Shown here piece after piece: positions 1-8,639 of a stretch of DNA of 43,537 nt. The translations under genes and the position numbers were made by a program. The stretch spans positions 1 through 43,537 of the forward strand of contig JAGWOX010000003.1 in assembly GCA_028877145.1 (NCBI GenBank). The letters are read 5' to 3'. The stretch is from Acidobacteriota bacterium (GTDB lineage Bacteria; Acidobacteriota; Terriglobia; Acidiferrales; UBA7541). Numbering within the stretch: position 1 is the stretch's first letter; the number at the start of each line of letters is the position of its first letter. Below the pieces are notes generated by a model. It saw only the letters and a list, made by a program, of their open reading frames with translations. It did not search any database and was not told the origin of the DNA.

Positions 1-1
1 C

Positions 2-1297
2 CCTCTACAGCGCGCCATCTCGCTGGATGCGAATTTCGCCATGGCCTATGCGATGCTCGGTACGGCCTATTCCAACCTCGGCGAAAATAACCTCGCGGCC
101 GAGAACACGAAAAAGGCCTACGATCTGCGCGACCGGGTGAGTGAGCGGGAAAAATTCTACATTTCCTCGCACTACCAACAGATGGTCACCGGCGACCTCC
201 TCAAGGCGAATCAGGTCTACCAGCTATGGGCCCAGACCTATCCGCAGGATTGGATTGCGGTCGGCAACCTGGGTGTCGACGACCTGATTCTGGGCCAATA
301 CGACGCGGCGCTGGCGGCCAATCGGCGCTCCCTCGACCTGCTGCCTTCAAGCGGAAGCTCCTACACGAACCTCGCTGCTAACTACATGGCCCTCGATCGT
401 CTCGACGAAACAGCGGCGATCTTTCAGCAGGCCAAGGCTCACGGAATCGATTCGCCCCTCCTTCACCTCAGCCAATACCAGCTCGCCTTTATGCAGGGCG
501 ACACCGCGAACATGGCGCGTGAGGTAGGGTGGGGGTCAGGAAAACCGGGAATCGAAGACGTGTTCCTCGACATGCAGGCGGACACCGCCGCCTACGCCGG
601 CCGATTGGCCCAAGCAAACGATTTGACCGCTCGCGCGGTCGCCTCGGCCGACCAGGCAGGAGAAAAAGAGACAGCGGCCGTCTATCAGGCCGAAGCGGCG
701 CTACGCGAGTCTTTAGTCGGGGATGCCGCGCAGGCGCGGCAGCAAGCAGCGGCTGCGTTGAAAATATCGAATGGGCGGGATACAGAATTCGCCGCGACGG
801 TGGCCCTGGCAATCGCCGGCGATGCGGCGCAAGCCCAGAAACTCTCGGACGATCTGGCAAAGCGGTTTCCCGAAGATACTGTCGCGCAGTTCACTTACCT
901 TCCGACGATAAACGCCGCCATCGCGCTCGCCCAGAACACGCCCGCCAAGGCCCTCGCTGATCTTCAAGCCGTCTCGCCATACGAACTGGGGCAACCATCG
1001 GTAACGATTTCTTTGAACTTCTATCCCGTCTACGTGCGCGGCCTGGCGTATTTGGCAGCGCATCAAGGCGCACAGGCCGCGACGGAATTCCAGAAAATCC
1101 TCGACCATCCCGGCATCGCGTTCAATGAAGTGATCGCTCCCCTGGCGCATCTGGGCATCGCGCGCGCCCGCGCGCTCAGTGGCGACAAGCCCGGCGCCCG
1201 CAAAGCCTACCAGGATTTCCTCGCCCTCTGGCAGCGCGCCGACCCCGGCATTCCCGTCCTCCAGCAAGCCAAAGCCGAATACGCCAAACTGCAGTAG
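2..1297 (+). CDS. TPR-repeat protein, C-terminal fragment (kinase/TPR type)
   Basis: The reading frame is open from the first base and the start lies outside the window, leaving about 431 residues. The fragment is helical and built of tetratricopeptide repeats. One is clear at the left edge (RAISLDANFAMAYAMLG), and others surround NLGVDDLILGQYDAALA, SYTNLAANYMALDRLDETA and AHLGIARARALSGDKPGARKAY. No kinase catalytic motif, signal peptide or membrane segment lies in the visible part. The sequence resembles the C-terminal TPR half of large acidobacterial Ser/Thr protein kinases or winged-helix/TPR regulators; that assignment is from memory. Which of these the missing N-terminus is cannot be seen. 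TPR domains mediate protein-protein contacts. Confidence 0.85.
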   Translation, partial: PLQRAISLDANFAMAYAMLGTAYSNLGENNLAAENTKKAYDLRDRVSEREKFYISSHYQQMVTGDLLKANQVYQLWAQTYPQDWIAVGNLGVDDLILGQYDAALAANRRSLDLLPSSGSSYTNLAANYMALDRLDETAAIFQQAKAHGIDSPLLHLSQYQLAFMQGDTANMAREVGWGSGKPGIEDVFLDMQADTAAYAGRLAQANDLTARAVASADQAGEKETAAVYQAEAALRESLVGDAAQARQQAAAALKISNGRDTEFAATVALAIAGDAAQAQKLSDDLAKRFPEDTVAQFTYLPTINAAIALAQNTPAKALADLQAVSPYELGQPSVTISLNFYPVYVRGLAYLAAHQGAQAATEFQKILDHPGIAFNEVIAPLAHLGIARARALSGDKPGARKAYQDFLALWQRADPGIPVLQQAKAEYAKLQ

Positions 1298-1410
1298 AGT
1301 CAGCCTTCAGCACTCAGCTTTCAGGGCTTAACTGACAGCTCTCAGCGGAACACCCCGCCTCCTGTGTTGTCCTTTCTCCGTCAATGCCCGCTGAATGCTG
1401 GCGGTCACCG

Positions 1411-1839
1411 TTAGGCGGGTGATTTACCCGAATCCTGCAAATCGACCAGCGCTTCGGGAAATGGCTCGAAAAGCGCCTGCGCTTCGAGGTAGCGCGTTTG
1501 GAGCCGGATCCCCCACGAGCGCAACAGGCTCAACGGGCTGCTGAGCGGCGTGCGGTGATGGCGGAACTCCTCGAGCACGTGCAAAAAATGCCGCTTCTCG
1601 CGCGCCGTCAGCTCCTTCGAAAAATAGCCGAAAGCGTGCATCAGCGCGTTGCGGCTCGCGCCGTATTTCGGTGGTTGGGCGAAGGCTTTCCGGAAATGCG
1701 TCTGATACTCCTCGAAGACCTCGGCCGCCGGTTTCCGTTCCGGATTCGCCACGATGCGCCCCAGCGCGCGCATCTCTTTCTCGCTGTACGCCATCAGTAG
1801 CAGCTTGTGCGCTGCCTGAAAGCTCACCAGATCGGCCAT
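1411..1839 (-). CDS. DUF1722 (YbgA-type) domain, downstream half of a frameshifted DUF523-DUF1722 gene
   Basis: This 142-residue reading frame begins MADLVSFQAAHKLLLMAYS and matches the conserved start of the DUF1722 domain, which is normally fused behind DUF523 in one protein. Upstream of its ATG the same frame continues back as HFLTKLFALARWRQVRARKR to about 1897, exactly the linker expected between the two domains. It is therefore probably the second half of one gene and not an independent gene. The family has no firmly established role; the YbgA name comes from E. coli. If translated alone it lacks the N-terminal cysteine domain. Confidence 0.75.
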   Translation of the reverse strand: MADLVSFQAAHKLLLMAYSEKEMRALGRIVANPERKPAAEVFEEYQTHFRKAFAQPPKYGASRNALMHAFGYFSKELTAREKRHFLHVLEEFRHHRTPLSSPLSLLRSWGIRLQTRYLEAQALFEPFPEALVDLQDSGKSPA

Positions 1840-1846
1840 CCTCTTC

Positions 1847-2368
1847 CTAGCACGTACCTGCCGCCAGCGCGCCAGCGCGAAAAGCTTCGTGAGAAAATGC
1901 CCGCCGGTTCTTCAACCGCCCTTCGTCCTCGATCGCCAGATCGGGAAATCGCTCGAGCACCGCGCCGCCGAAAAATCCCGCCGCCTTGCCGATCGCCGCC
2001 GCCTTTTCCGTAGCCGGATATATGCGCACGTCCCCGATCCCGCATGACGGCGACTGCGTCTTCAGCAGAAACCCATCCACCTCGCCCACGCCGTCGAGAA
2101 ACTCCCGGCAAAAACGGTTCATCCTATCGGTAATGTCAGCCCCGCTATTCGGTTGAACCAAGCCCAGCGCCTTGCCGTCGGTAACGATTCGGACGGGATC
2201 GCGAGGAACACCCAGCCCGATTTCCAACTCGGGGCACACAGTCACGTACTCGACGTGGGGCTCGATGCGCCCAACGAAATCTTCGCGAATGATTTCACCG
2301 TTGTAGCGGCAGGCCTCAAAACCAAGGCAGCGGCTGATCACCACGCGCGGTTTCGGCCAGGAATTCAC
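1847..2368 (-). CDS. DUF523 (TudS-like) domain, upstream half of the frameshifted gene
   Basis: The protein carries the DUF523 signature: CLGFEACRYNG near the N-terminus, CPELEIGLGVPRDP in the middle and SPSCG further on. DUF523 proteins include 2-thiouracil desulfurases (TudS), in which three cysteines hold a [4Fe-4S] cluster; C14, C20 and the Cys of SPSCG are the likely equivalents here. A GTG start at 2368 (product begins NSWPKPRVV) fits the family length. An ATG at 2467 would add about 33 residues that run into a palindromic repeat, so it is less likely. The frame departs from the family after GRLKNRR and ends 30-odd bases later, while homology resumes in another frame. A one-base insertion or two-base deletion near 1897-1905 would explain this. 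Confidence 0.75.
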   Translation of the reverse strand: MNSWPKPRVVISRCLGFEACRYNGEIIREDFVGRIEPHVEYVTVCPELEIGLGVPRDPVRIVTDGKALGLVQPNSGADITDRMNRFCREFLDGVGEVDGFLLKTQSPSCGIGDVRIYPATEKAAAIGKAAGFFGGAVLERFPDLAIEDEGRLKNRRAFSHEAFRAGALAAGTC

Positions 2369-2437
2369 GGCGGGCTCGCTTGCCTTCACTATAACGCGCA
2401 CGTAGCTTGCATTCCCCTCAACGGAACAGCGGGGACG

Positions 2438-2522
2438 CCTGTGTAGCGGTGGGCTGCAGCCCGCCATCTTTTCTCCTTCACCCTGGAAAGCGTGCCGCCC
2501 GTAAAGGGCGGCGCTACACAGG
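2438..2522. repeat. composite inverted repeat with two internal hairpins (REPIN-like)
   Basis: Ten-base outer arms CCTGTGTAGC (2438-2447) and GCTACACAGG (2513-2522) are exact inverted copies. Inside them lie two separate GC-rich hairpins: GGTGGGCT/AGCCCGCC at 2448-2465 (one G-T pair) and GCCGCCC/GGGCGGC at 2494-2512. The element sits between the divergent DUF523 and photolyase genes. A similar layout recurs at 27263-27338, which suggests a dispersed family of paired palindromes. Confidence 0.75.
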
Positions 2523-2635
2523 CCTTTGGGTCCACGGAACTTGCCAAAGGCTCACGAAGGTGAAATCTCCCGGCGAAAAGTTCAAGGGAGCCCTTTTCCT
2601 ATTCGGCCCCGTGGCAAACCGCCGCCCACCGTGCG

Positions 2636-4072
2636 ATGATTCGGGCAAGAGGACATGTTCTCAGGATGGCCGGAGACTCCAAATTCATCGAATCATTTCG
2701 CTCCGACCCCCGCATCACCGTGCGGCGCGACGGCTCACCCGACCCCGACGGCGCCTGCGTTCTTTACTGGATGCAGCGCGCCCAGCGCGCCATCGACAAT
2801 CCCGCGCTCGACGCCGCCATCCGCCTCGGCAACGAACTGGGCAAGCCCGTAGTCGCTTTCCTCGGTCTCATGCCCTCGTTTCCGCGGGCGAATCTGCGTC
2901 ACTTCCATTTCCTGGTTGAGGGCCTGCCCGATCTCGCCGTCGGCCTGCGCCAGCGCCATGTAGGATTCCTGTTGCGCAGTTGGCCTCATCATCCTCTGCT
3001 GAAAGTTTGCGAGGAACTCCGCCCTTCAGCCGTCATCGGCGACGAAAATCCGTTGCGCGAGCCGGAGCGCTGGCGCCAAAAAATCGCCGCGGAAATCCGC
3101 GTGCCCTTCTGGACCGTCGACGCCGACGTCATCGTTCCCTCTCGCCTGCTCCTCAAGCAGCAGTACGCCGCGCGCACGATTCGCCCCCGCATCCACGCCA
3201 GGCTCGCGAAATTCCTAGCCCCGTCGGACAATCCGGTCGCGAAGAAACATTGGAAACGCCCGCCGAATCTCGCTTCGCTTTGCCACACGGATGATCTGAT
3301 GGCCCGCTGGAAAATCGACCGCAGCGTCCAACCGGTTTCTAGTTTCCGTGGCGGCACAAACGAGGCCCTGCGCCTGCTAGACGAATTCGTCCAAACGAAA
3401 TTGCGCGGCTACGCCGAGCAGCGCAATCATCCCGAACTCGACGGTACCAGCCGCCTCTCGCCCTATCTCCATTTCGGCCAGATCGGCCCTCAGACAATCG
3501 CCCTCGCCGTCCGCAAAGCGAAAGCTCCAGCGTCGCAAGAAGAAGCCTTCCTCGAGGAATTGATCGTGCGCCGCGAGCTGGCCATCAATTTCGTTCGCTT
3601 CAATCCCGATTACGATTCGATCGAAGGCGCTCCCGGCTGGGCCTTGCGAACGCTAGCCGACCACGCAAACGATCTCCGCGAAGTCCTCTACTCGGAAAAG
3701 CAGCTCGAAAACTCCGAAACGCACGACCCGCTCTGGAACGCCGCGCAGAAACAGATGGTCCTCACCGGCTGGATGCACAACTACATGCGCATGTACTGGG
3801 CCAAGAAAATCCTCGAATGGACTCGCTCCCCCGCCGCCGCTTTCGACATCGCCCTGCGCCTCAACGACAAATACGAACTCGACGGCCGCGATCCAAACGG
3901 CTACGAAGGCGTGGCATGGGCCATCGCCGGCAAAAGCGACCGGCCGTGGTTCGAGCGCCCGGTTTTCGGCACCATCCGCTACATGTCCTACGCCAGCACA
4001 TCGAGAAAATTCGACAGCGAGTCCTATATCCGCCAAATCGAGGAAATCGAGAAGAAGGGAAGCCTACGTTGA
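2636..4072 (+). CDS. class II deoxyribodipyrimidine photo-lyase
   Basis: Class II CPD photolyases use FADH- and blue light to split cyclobutane pyrimidine dimers in DNA. The 478-residue protein shows the class II order of motifs: an N-terminal Rossmann-type region with YWMQRAQRA, then SRLSPYLHFGQIGPQ, VRRELAINFVRFN, THDPLWNAAQKQM and GWMHNYMRMYWAKKILEW. LNDKYELDGRDPNGYEG and a C-terminal FGTIRYMSYAS close the FAD/DNA-binding domain. Length is normal for the family. The first ATG lacks a clear Shine-Dalgarno sequence; a second in-frame ATG at 2666 follows AGAGGA and is an alternative start. The gene stands alone, divergent from the DUF523 gene. An antenna cofactor cannot be assigned from sequence. 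Confidence 0.93.
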   Translation: MIRARGHVLRMAGDSKFIESFRSDPRITVRRDGSPDPDGACVLYWMQRAQRAIDNPALDAAIRLGNELGKPVVAFLGLMPSFPRANLRHFHFLVEGLPDLAVGLRQRHVGFLLRSWPHHPLLKVCEELRPSAVIGDENPLREPERWRQKIAAEIRVPFWTVDADVIVPSRLLLKQQYAARTIRPRIHARLAKFLAPSDNPVAKKHWKRPPNLASLCHTDDLMARWKIDRSVQPVSSFRGGTNEALRLLDEFVQTKLRGYAEQRNHPELDGTSRLSPYLHFGQIGPQTIALAVRKAKAPASQEEAFLEELIVRRELAINFVRFNPDYDSIEGAPGWALRTLADHANDLREVLYSEKQLENSETHDPLWNAAQKQMVLTGWMHNYMRMYWAKKILEWTRSPAAAFDIALRLNDKYELDGRDPNGYEGVAWAIAGKSDRPWFERPVFGTIRYMSYASTSRKFDSESYIRQIEEIEKKGSLR

Positions 4073-4418
4073 ACAACGAGTCGCACGCGGCAAAACCGCG
4101 GTTACGTGCTGATTGACTCTTCAAAGTTGGGCGACAATGCCGGCCTCGTAAGTAGACGACTTCGCCGGTCGCTAATGGATGCCGCTAGTGGGCGTCAGCG
4201 CGAGGACCGCCCGCCGCCTTGCTCACTGCCGTGGCACACCTCTGCCTCTTCGCGGGCCGTAAGTCTCGCCCCTGCGCCATGAGTTCCGGTGTATCCTGCC
4301 GTGGCGAAAGCAAGCGCTTATGCCCCAGCGGAACAGGTTCGAGATCGCGTTCCGCCGTTTTCTGATCTCCCGGGTGGAATACAAAAATGCTAGCATCCGA
4401 AGGAAGAGTGCCTTATGC
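4073..4418. other. intergenic stretch between convergent genes, no gene seen
   Basis: No convincing coding sequence is present. A short hairpin CGCGG-caaaa-CCGCG at 4086-4100 lies 14 bases after the photolyase stop codon and could help end its transcript, but no T-run follows it. Confidence 0.5.
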
Positions 4419-5360
4419 CTAGAACGTAATCGCGCCGGAAACCTGCAGTGTGTATCCTTGATATGTCGACCTGCACGCAAATTCACGAAAATACTTAAAG
4501 CCCAGGCTCGCCTTCCGCCCCGGGAACATTGCGTTGGCTGCGAACCCGAGAGCATTGACTTTGTAGTGTGCCGCTGCCTCTTCCGGCGTAACCGTGGGGC
4601 CCTGCTTGTTCGTGGTTTGCCACTGGCCGTACCCCGCCAACCCAAGTTGGAAGCGCATGTTTGCTCGCAGCTGGAAAGCTCTTGTTAGTGAATAATCGAG
4701 ATCGAACGTCTGGCCGGGGTGGATCATCGTATCCTGCTGCGTGCCATGAAATTCGTACATCTCGAAGGCGGATAGCGCCGTTGCCTTATTCTCACCGAGA
4801 TACATTGTTTGTCCGCTCGAAAGCGCTGAGGTCCAATACCCGGAACCCACGTTATCTTTGGCACCAGCCTCAAACCTTCCCGTTGGCGCTAAGAATCCGT
4901 AAATCGCACGAATATCCGCCCGCTTCGTTTTCCACCCGAGAATCAGCGGCTGATAAAAGGAATCCGCAAATCCGCCACCGGCACTGAGGGGACCCACGAC
5001 GTCTGAAGTCAGCGAGTTGTTCGCGATCGGCAGAGTGGCCGAAGCTGAGAGTATCGCACCGCCCAATCCCCCTATCTTCTTTTTGCTGACCCAAACGAAA
5101 CTGTTCAGGTCCATCATGATTGAGTTTTGGCCGGTCGCAACGACGTTTCCTTCGGAATCCCTTCTTTCATCGCGCGAGAAAAAAACGAAGAGGTTTGAAT
5201 ATGTAATTCCGGGTTCGGGCGTCACTCCAGAATTCGTCGCATTCATGCCGACGGGATAGACACCTCTGACTTGCGCGTGAAGAGGTGTTGAAGCAAAAAG
5301 CGTGGGAATCACAACCACGCCAGCCAGAGAAAACAGACGAAGCGCAAGTTGTGCTGTCAT
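4419..5360 (-). CDS. exported outer-membrane channel-like protein (phenol meta-pathway/SphA-like)
   Basis: The 313-residue protein starts with a signal peptide (MTAQLALRLFSLAGVVV, cleavage probably after STPLHA). The rest alternates short hydrophobic and polar strands with many Gly, Tyr and Phe residues and ends in a terminal Phe (SGAITF), the usual signature of an outer-membrane beta-barrel. Phrases such as the repeated LGWKTKRADIRAIYGFLAPTG style are typical of the 'MetA-pathway of phenol degradation' outer-membrane family (SphA-like), whose members are thought to pass hydrophobic compounds. That family call is from memory. It is the last gene of the minus-strand DyP cluster, 161 bases beyond the preceding gene, so it may be transcribed with it or on its own. 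The substrate is unknown. Confidence 0.65.
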   Translation of the reverse strand: MTAQLALRLFSLAGVVVIPTLFASTPLHAQVRGVYPVGMNATNSGVTPEPGITYSNLFVFFSRDERRDSEGNVVATGQNSIMMDLNSFVWVSKKKIGGLGGAILSASATLPIANNSLTSDVVGPLSAGGGFADSFYQPLILGWKTKRADIRAIYGFLAPTGRFEAGAKDNVGSGYWTSALSSGQTMYLGENKATALSAFEMYEFHGTQQDTMIHPGQTFDLDYSLTRAFQLRANMRFQLGLAGYGQWQTTNKQGPTVTPEEAAAHYKVNALGFAANAMFPGRKASLGFKYFREFACRSTYQGYTLQVSGAITF

Positions 5361-5521
5361 CAGGATTCACACAATGGAGTCAGCCGTCCGCCGACGGCAG
5401 CCACCCACCCTAACCAGAACCCGCGGCCTTCGAGAGAGCGCGGTAGCGATGTTGCGTTGTGCCGTAGCCAGCGTGACCACAAAGACAGGCATTGTTACAG
5501 GGATTGCGCTCCCAATTCGGA

Positions 5522-6583
5522 TCAGGCGCTGGCCTGCGTTCTCTTCGCGCGCATTCCGCTTTCGAGTGGCATGGAGGCAAGATTCTTCCAAAAGGTCTCC
5601 AAAGATTCGACGCCACCGAACAATGTGGTGAAGATGGTGGAATCCGCGAGGAGGATGTGTCCAGCGCGTTGCCCATCGGGGGGCATCCAGATACACGAAT
5701 TGAACTCCGTATTGCCCGCGGCGGTGAAGGGATGCGGGCGGTCGAGATCAATCGGCTGACGGGTGAGCACGTGGACGAATTTTGGATCATCGGTGCTCAG
5801 CGCGTAATGCGGCAGATGTGGATGAAAGTTGAAGGTGGTGACGCCGTTAAGCAAGCCGAGCTTATCCAGGTCTTTGTTGATCGTAAGCGGAGCGATTTGT
5901 TTTGTGCCTTTGACGATCGCCGGGCGAAGCCCGTATTGATTCATTATGGGTACCCGAAGCGCCTTCATCATCGAACGTGTGTATTGCCCGAAACGCTGCT
6001 GGCGCGGGACGAGCGCGTCCCCGTGATGCGCATATTCCATTTGCCGCTGGTTCATATCTTCCGTAAACCCCACATCGTGATGAGGGCCAAGCAACAGACA
6101 GGTTCCGTCTCGCTTCAGCCACTCGCGGACTGCCTCAATTTCTCCGGAGGACGCCTGCTGCTCTGAAACCAGATGGTCGAGACCGAAGACCATTAGCGTG
6201 TCTGTGTCCGCCAGGACCCGCTCGTCAATCGGAAGCTTGTAGCCCGCCTGGTCGATTCGCTGGAATACTGCGACCGGATGCTCGGTGACTTCACCGATGA
6301 GTTTCTGGAAGCTGAGGGTCGAGCGATGGAAAAGCTCCAAAGTCCCCGCAATTCCTTGCAGAAAATGCATCTCGTCCCATTCCGTTCCCTCATAGTCGGG
6401 CCAGGCAACTCTACGGACTTCCGTCATGGTCGAGAAGCGGTTGTCCAATTCCGTGACATCCCGGTTCGCTTCCCAGGGGTAACTCCAGGTCCAGTAGATG
6501 GAAACTCTGCGTTTGCCAGGAGTGTACTTGCGGGGCGCATGATTCTGGTTGTAAGTGCGTGGCGGTTGAAGTGCGGTGCTCAT
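5522..6583 (-). CDS. conserved protein of unknown function, glutamine-amidotransferase-like fold suspected
   Basis: No family is recognised with confidence. The central part (DTLMVFGLDHLVSEQ, then GEIEAVREWLKRDGTCLLL and GPHHDVGF) resembles the beta-alpha core of class I amidotransferase-like domains used by DUF4350-type proteins. The later HILLADSTIFTTLFGG resembles their last strand and helix. The normal Cys-His-Glu triad is not evident, so an enzymatic amidotransferase role is not supported. There is no signal peptide or membrane segment. The ATG at 6583 (MSTALQPP) is preferred over an upstream start at 6637, which would overlap the peroxidase gene by 14 bases. It lies directly downstream of the DyP peroxidase on the same strand, so a linked role is likely. 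About 353 residues. Confidence 0.7.
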   Translation of the reverse strand: MSTALQPPRTYNQNHAPRKYTPGKRRVSIYWTWSYPWEANRDVTELDNRFSTMTEVRRVAWPDYEGTEWDEMHFLQGIAGTLELFHRSTLSFQKLIGEVTEHPVAVFQRIDQAGYKLPIDERVLADTDTLMVFGLDHLVSEQQASSGEIEAVREWLKRDGTCLLLGPHHDVGFTEDMNQRQMEYAHHGDALVPRQQRFGQYTRSMMKALRVPIMNQYGLRPAIVKGTKQIAPLTINKDLDKLGLLNGVTTFNFHPHLPHYALSTDDPKFVHVLTRQPIDLDRPHPFTAAGNTEFNSCIWMPPDGQRAGHILLADSTIFTTLFGGVESLETFWKNLASMPLESGMRAKRTQASA

Positions 6584-6623
6584 GACTGCCTGCCTTTCCA
6601 GCTTTCCTAGGAAAACCTTTCGC

Positions 6624-8012
6624 TCAATGACTGTCACCCAAGGATGCCAGGTGGCGGAGAGCCCTGATGCCGGGCAGGAGGAAGTAAGCGCCGCCTCGGA
6701 TCGTGGTGAAAGCCGGCAGGCCTCCGATCTTCATCCGAATGGGCCGTTTGGGGATGGTCATGTCTAGCGTGCCGTCCTGGTTTCCGAAGATGGGATCCCG
6801 TTCATTGCCCAGCTCGTGGAAATTTCGGTCATTTGCCCACACATTCATCGTAAATTCGAATTGGCGGACGAGGCTGGCGCAGCCGATGAAGGCGGCGATT
6901 CCCCGTTCGATGCCGTCGTCCGGGGCATCATCCGGGAGGGGCGGACCGTAAGTCCCTCCGCGCCGGATCATCTTCCGGCGGTTCACATTCACGGCGGTAT
7001 CTCGCGGGTTCATGCGACGAATGTGCGAACCGAGAGGGCACGCATAGCCGTAAGGATCCATGTCCGCGTAGGCGAAATCATTGTTGCGTTGAGAATCGGC
7101 GCCGAGGTTTGGGTCATCTTCATCCGGAGCCAGGGCGAGCGGGGCGCCGCTCCGCCAACGCCCCATCAGCTTGGCGGCTATCCATTCCTGCTGCTCAGGG
7201 GTTTCACCATGCGCCTGTAGAAAGTCGCGAAATCTGCTCACATGCTCTTGCATCCTCAGATAGGCAACATAGCTCGCGTTACGCGAGAGAATCTCCGGCT
7301 GCGGCAATCCTCCGGCAGGACCTTCTTCATCGGGATAGCCGAGAAAGAATTCTCCTGCTTTGATCGGCGGGCCAGAGCCGGGCGTAGGCTCTGCTCCCGT
7401 TCCTTCAATGACCGGCTGCGAGAGCCGATCGCGGTAGCCGAAGTGTTCGTGGGCGTAATCAAAAGGAGGGAGTGCCTCCAGATCCAGATGGGAAAGAAGT
7501 TCCACTCCCTCGCACTTCGCGACATGTCGTTCATGCTCTTCCCGACACCGCTCGCGTTCGGTCACATCGCGAGCGAAGAGTATGGCAATGGCGTGCAAGT
7601 CTGGACTGGCCAGGCCTCCGACCCAGTGGTCCGGGTGGTTTACGCCCGTAGTGCCGGTGATCTCTGCTCGGCCAGCCATCCCCTGACGGAACTCTTCGGG
7701 AAAGGTGGCTAAGGATTCCTCTGCTACGCCAAGTGCCCGCAATCCGTTCCACGTGAAGCCAATGGTTATCCATCTGGAGTCCCCGGCGCCTGACCCGACC
7801 GCTTTCGCGGTGCCCACCTTGTCGATCAGACCGTTCAGCCAGAAGCGCCCGCCTGTCGCGGATCGAAACGTCAAAAATTCATACCGCGCCGCCCGCGCCG
7901 GTGGCCGCGACATCAGGAAATGCTGAATGTCTTCGAGGTCAAGCACGGGAGGTTGTACAGTTTGCTTCTCCCGATCACGTGCAATGGCCCTCGATGGTTG
8001 CGAGCCGCTCAC
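6624..8012 (-). CDS. DyP-type heme peroxidase
   Basis: Dye-decolorizing peroxidases bind heme in a pair of ferredoxin-like domains and use H2O2 to oxidise dyes, phenols and other substrates. Visible family marks are HFGYRDRLSQP, where DyPs normally have GxxDG with the catalytic Asp, CPLGSHIRRMNPRD with the likely proximal heme His and following Arg residues, RRGGTYGP, and near the C-terminus GNQDGTLDMTIP and AFTTIRGGAYFLLP. The Asp is kept but the last Gly of GxxDG is Arg here. No signal peptide is seen, so it is probably cytoplasmic. A GTG at 8012 preceded by AGGGGAAAGG fits better than the GTG at 8027, which lacks a ribosome site. About 462 residues, second gene of a minus-strand cluster, 32 bases after the small gene upstream. 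Confidence 0.88.
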   Translation of the reverse strand: MSGSQPSRAIARDREKQTVQPPVLDLEDIQHFLMSRPPARAARYEFLTFRSATGGRFWLNGLIDKVGTAKAVGSGAGDSRWITIGFTWNGLRALGVAEESLATFPEEFRQGMAGRAEITGTTGVNHPDHWVGGLASPDLHAIAILFARDVTERERCREEHERHVAKCEGVELLSHLDLEALPPFDYAHEHFGYRDRLSQPVIEGTGAEPTPGSGPPIKAGEFFLGYPDEEGPAGGLPQPEILSRNASYVAYLRMQEHVSRFRDFLQAHGETPEQQEWIAAKLMGRWRSGAPLALAPDEDDPNLGADSQRNNDFAYADMDPYGYACPLGSHIRRMNPRDTAVNVNRRKMIRRGGTYGPPLPDDAPDDGIERGIAAFIGCASLVRQFEFTMNVWANDRNFHELGNERDPIFGNQDGTLDMTIPKRPIRMKIGGLPAFTTIRGGAYFLLPGIRALRHLASLGDSH

Positions 8013-8044
8013 GGCCTTTCCCCTCACAAAGAGTTGCAGGTGGA

Positions 8045-8629
8045 CTACTGCATCAGGTCGAGCATGTCAGCAAATGCAGCCTTGAGCTTTAAGGCCTCTT
8101 TGACCTCATCAGCCGAAACGTAAGGGTATTCTCCGTATTCCAGGAAGCTTGGACATTGATGGTCGCGGAAGAACCTGATGACTGCCGGAAGATTTGTTTT
8201 CCAGTCTTCCGGCCAACCTTCAAGGTTTGTAAAGACCGTAGTAATTCCGGTCTTTATGAAGAGCGCAACAGCATCCTCGAGGTATTTGTCAAAATCAGTA
8301 TCGAAGATTCCCTGATACATAAAGTGCAACCCTGATCCCACGTCAAACAAGATCCATCGGAGATAGTGCAACTTCAACGGCGCGAGCACGAACGGATCGT
8401 TTTTCACCGCCTCTTCGATTGTCTTCCCGTAGTCGCGGATCACTTGCTCCTTCCCGGGTTTCACCTTCGCGACTACCGAAAAGCCATGGCACGCGGGAGT
8501 TTTCGGGAAAACAGGGCCGTAGCGTCCTTTTTCAAGGGTGAAGTAGCCCTCCTTCGGAATCGACATCGCCGCAGGTCTAGTCCAATCGTTCTCCTTCTCC
8601 TTAAGTCTCGCGGGCGTTGGAGTGGCCAT
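8045..8629 (-). CDS. small conserved protein of unknown function upstream of DyP peroxidase
   Basis: A 194-residue protein with no signal peptide or membrane segment. The start is decided by GGGAGG at 8635-8640, six bases before the ATG at 8629 (MATPTPARLKEKEN). Longer readings reach back to 8926 but cross a palindrome and lack a ribosome site. The body (HGFSVVAKVKPGKE, then LHYLRWILFDVG, HFMYQGIFDTDFDKYLEDA and a conserved-looking C-terminus CPSFLEYGEYPYVS) has the alternating strand and helix pattern of a ferredoxin-like alpha/beta fold, as DyP and EthD proteins have. That is inference. It is the first gene of the peroxidase cluster and ends 32 bases before the preferred DyP start, so it may be a partner or a substrate-handling protein for the peroxidase. 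Confidence 0.75.
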   Translation of the reverse strand: MATPTPARLKEKENDWTRPAAMSIPKEGYFTLEKGRYGPVFPKTPACHGFSVVAKVKPGKEQVIRDYGKTIEEAVKNDPFVLAPLKLHYLRWILFDVGSGLHFMYQGIFDTDFDKYLEDAVALFIKTGITTVFTNLEGWPEDWKTNLPAVIRFFRDHQCPSFLEYGEYPYVSADEVKEALKLKAAFADMLDLMQ

Positions 8630-8639
8630 GTCTGCCTCC

